The notes beneath the pieces were generated by a model that worked only from the letters and a program-made list of their open reading frames with translations, had not been told where the DNA came from and made no database searches. A stretch of 64,000 nt of DNA from Liolophura sinensis. Lineage: Eukaryota; Mollusca; Polyplacophora; Chitonida; Chitonidae. Where the stretch lies: the NCBI RefSeq assembly GCF_032854445.1, contig NC_088295.1, positions 83,312,644 to 83,376,643 on the forward strand, written 5' to 3'. A program made the position numbers and the translations under genes. Position 1 is the stretch's first letter. Each line of letters begins with the position of its first letter. This document shows positions 62,461 through 64,000 of the stretch, one piece after another.

Positions 62461-62552
62461 TATAAAAGACTACATATACATCATGGAGAGTAACACCAGA
62501 ACAGCTAAAAGAAATGGTCCAACGTAACCGTTGTAATCCGACATCTTGCCTC
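62461..62552 (+). repeat. Dispersed repeat R1, copy 6 (degraded)
   Basis: CATGGAGAGTAACACCAGAA, AAATGGTCCAACGTAACCG and CATCTTGCCTC match R1 in order with more changes. Confidence 0.55.
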
Positions 62553-62784
62553 TTTAAATCAGTTATGGTTTTCTTCTAACTGTGCATGTAAACGCTAAAA
62601 CAGTTAGATCTTACTCGTCTTATAGACCAATATGTGGTCCTATAATGAACTTTACGTTGATCTGACCAGATTAATAACCCGCCAGTGGGCTTTCGTTTTT
62701 CTTTTTGTGTGTTTATAATAACTTTTATCCTAAGGAAAAACAAAATAGGATGGAAATCATAAAATCGCTGACAATCAGGCTATT

Positions 62785-62985
62785 AGTCTGTGCGAGTAAC
62801 AAAGAGTAACAAACGGGTCTGTGAGAGTAACAAAGAGTAACAAAAGGGGCTGTGCGAGTAACAAAGAGTAACAAACGGGTCTGTGCGAGTAACAAAGATT
62901 AACAAACGGGTCTGTGCGAGTAACAAAGAGTAACAATCGGGTCTGTGAGAGTAATAAAGAGTAACAAATGAGTCTGTGCGAATAT
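62785..62985. repeat. 31-bp repeat, about 6 copies
   Basis: GTCTGTGCGAGTAACAAAGA then GTAACAAACGG at 31-bp spacing; the unit itself repeats the word GAGTAACAAA. Confidence 0.92.
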
Positions 62986-64000
62986 TATCCCTTTAATTTA
63001 ATAGGCATGTTTTATTTATAAGTAGTATAGCCGTTTTGTTAGAAAAATTAAGTCTGTCGTTCGTTGTGATTGGTTACTGGCCAAGACACCGTTGAATGTT
63101 TCGTCCTTTTTCCCGTCTGAACATTTTGCGCCTCTTTATTGTTTGAACTTATGACCGCACAAATCAAAAAGACCCCGTGAGACAAAAATTCTTGCATAAA
63201 TTAAATTTTAAGTGACGTAGCATGAATTAAACATTTGGTTCCCAAGAAAAAACAGCGATCAAGTATAATGATATGCAAATTGAACGGACGTATCTTCCAC
63301 TTTTGCACGAACTGAACTAACCCTCTGTAATTATATTTAAGGAACAGACCTGTTTTAAACGTTTTAGAAATTGACATCTGCACACAAAAAATCTCATGAA
63401 AGCCAAACACAAGCATACTCGTGTTACACATTAGCATGGGGCTGCTGTGATGCGAATATCATGTTTCTTTAAAGAGGGCATACTGAGACCATGTCTCTTC
63501 AAGTTATTGGATATATTGCATTAAAGTATCTACCAAATGCACTGGTCAGGTTTTAGCGATTCATAAAATGAATGTCTTTGATTCGAGATGATTCGGTGAG
63601 AAAAAAAAAATATTCTTTTACTGAATTTAATTTTTCCTGGACAGCTCATGAAGAATAGTTCAAAAAGCTTTCTTCATCTAAAGCTCAAATATCCGCTCTG
63701 ATATCCTGGCAAGGCTTACGATGCAGCTCTCTTTCATGCCTGACTTTTGATCTCTGTCAAAGTTATATGCCTATTCCCCGAAAGGATGGATTACTCATGA
63801 ATACGAGGAGTGAAAATGTAAACAAAATGACTCGATAAGCTTTAAGTTTAAATTAAACTCTGACTTAAACTCTTAAACTCTGGATGTATAAGCATATGTA
63901 TTTATTTCACAAACAGGTGCGATAACAGTACGACTGTGAGACACCTGTATATGTATCTCCGCTGGGGGTCTGTTTCTCAAAGCCATAGTAAGGTTACGCC
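62986..64000. other. No gene recognised
   Basis: AT-rich; short open frames only. Confidence 0.55.

Overview
This is animal nuclear DNA, AT-rich and intron-scale, with one convincing host gene and many repeats. The most abundant repeat is a short tRNA-derived SINE whose 3' part reads roughly CGTATAAGTGAAATATTC...GGCGTAAAACACCAATC followed by AAAT repeats. I associate this 3' end with molluscs and related lophotrochozoans, so a mollusc is the best guess (from memory, not a search). No bacterial operons, CRISPR arrays or phage genes are visible.

Host gene. A rhodopsin-family peptide GPCR lies on the minus strand in two coding exons. Exon 1 (41360-41026) carries the N-terminus, TM1, TM2 and the start of TM3. 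Exon 2 (26206-25392) carries the rest of TM3 to the C-terminus. The GT/AG sites agree in phase and the join gives a normal GPCR TM3, so the intron is about 14.8 kb. Exon 1 contains a one-base frame break between TM1 and TM2 (near 41146-41148). A 200-N gap lies just 3' of the gene; identical 15-mers on both sides suggest the gap is artificial.

Region by region. 0-5.7 kb: a 55-bp minisatellite (1.7-2.05 kb) and a 2-kb CTG/CCTG-type repeat (3.5-5.66 kb). 5.7-18.4 kb: four paralogous blocks appear twice in the same order and orientation, which looks like an old tandem segmental duplication of about 6 kb; the second copy carries a Penelope-like reverse-transcriptase relic (13.8-14.75 kb). 18.6-19.66 kb: a foldback element with terminal inverted repeats of nearly 400 bp. 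21-28.7 kb: many SINE copies and the 3' exon of the GPCR. 28.7-41 kb: the GPCR intron, holding a dead Tc1/mariner transposase, SINEs and a 33-bp minisatellite. 43-45.4 kb: a composite satellite with related 57-bp and 79-bp units. 46.6-49.6 kb: a 3-kb satellite of about 55 copies of a 55-bp unit with an internal inverted block. 52.3-61.4 kb: a structurally complete but decayed Bel/Pao LTR retrotransposon on the minus strand (two LTRs of about 820 bp, target-site duplication CTGAT) with a LINE 3' fragment nested in its integrase region. 61.4-64 kb: a 23-bp repeat with CACGTG cores, a SINE tail and a 31-bp repeat.

I found no sign of a new enzymatic system. The points most worth checking are the GPCR (frame break and a missing toggle tryptophan), the tandem duplication, the 57/79-bp composite satellite, the foldback element, and an A-tailed dispersed repeat with at least six copies here.
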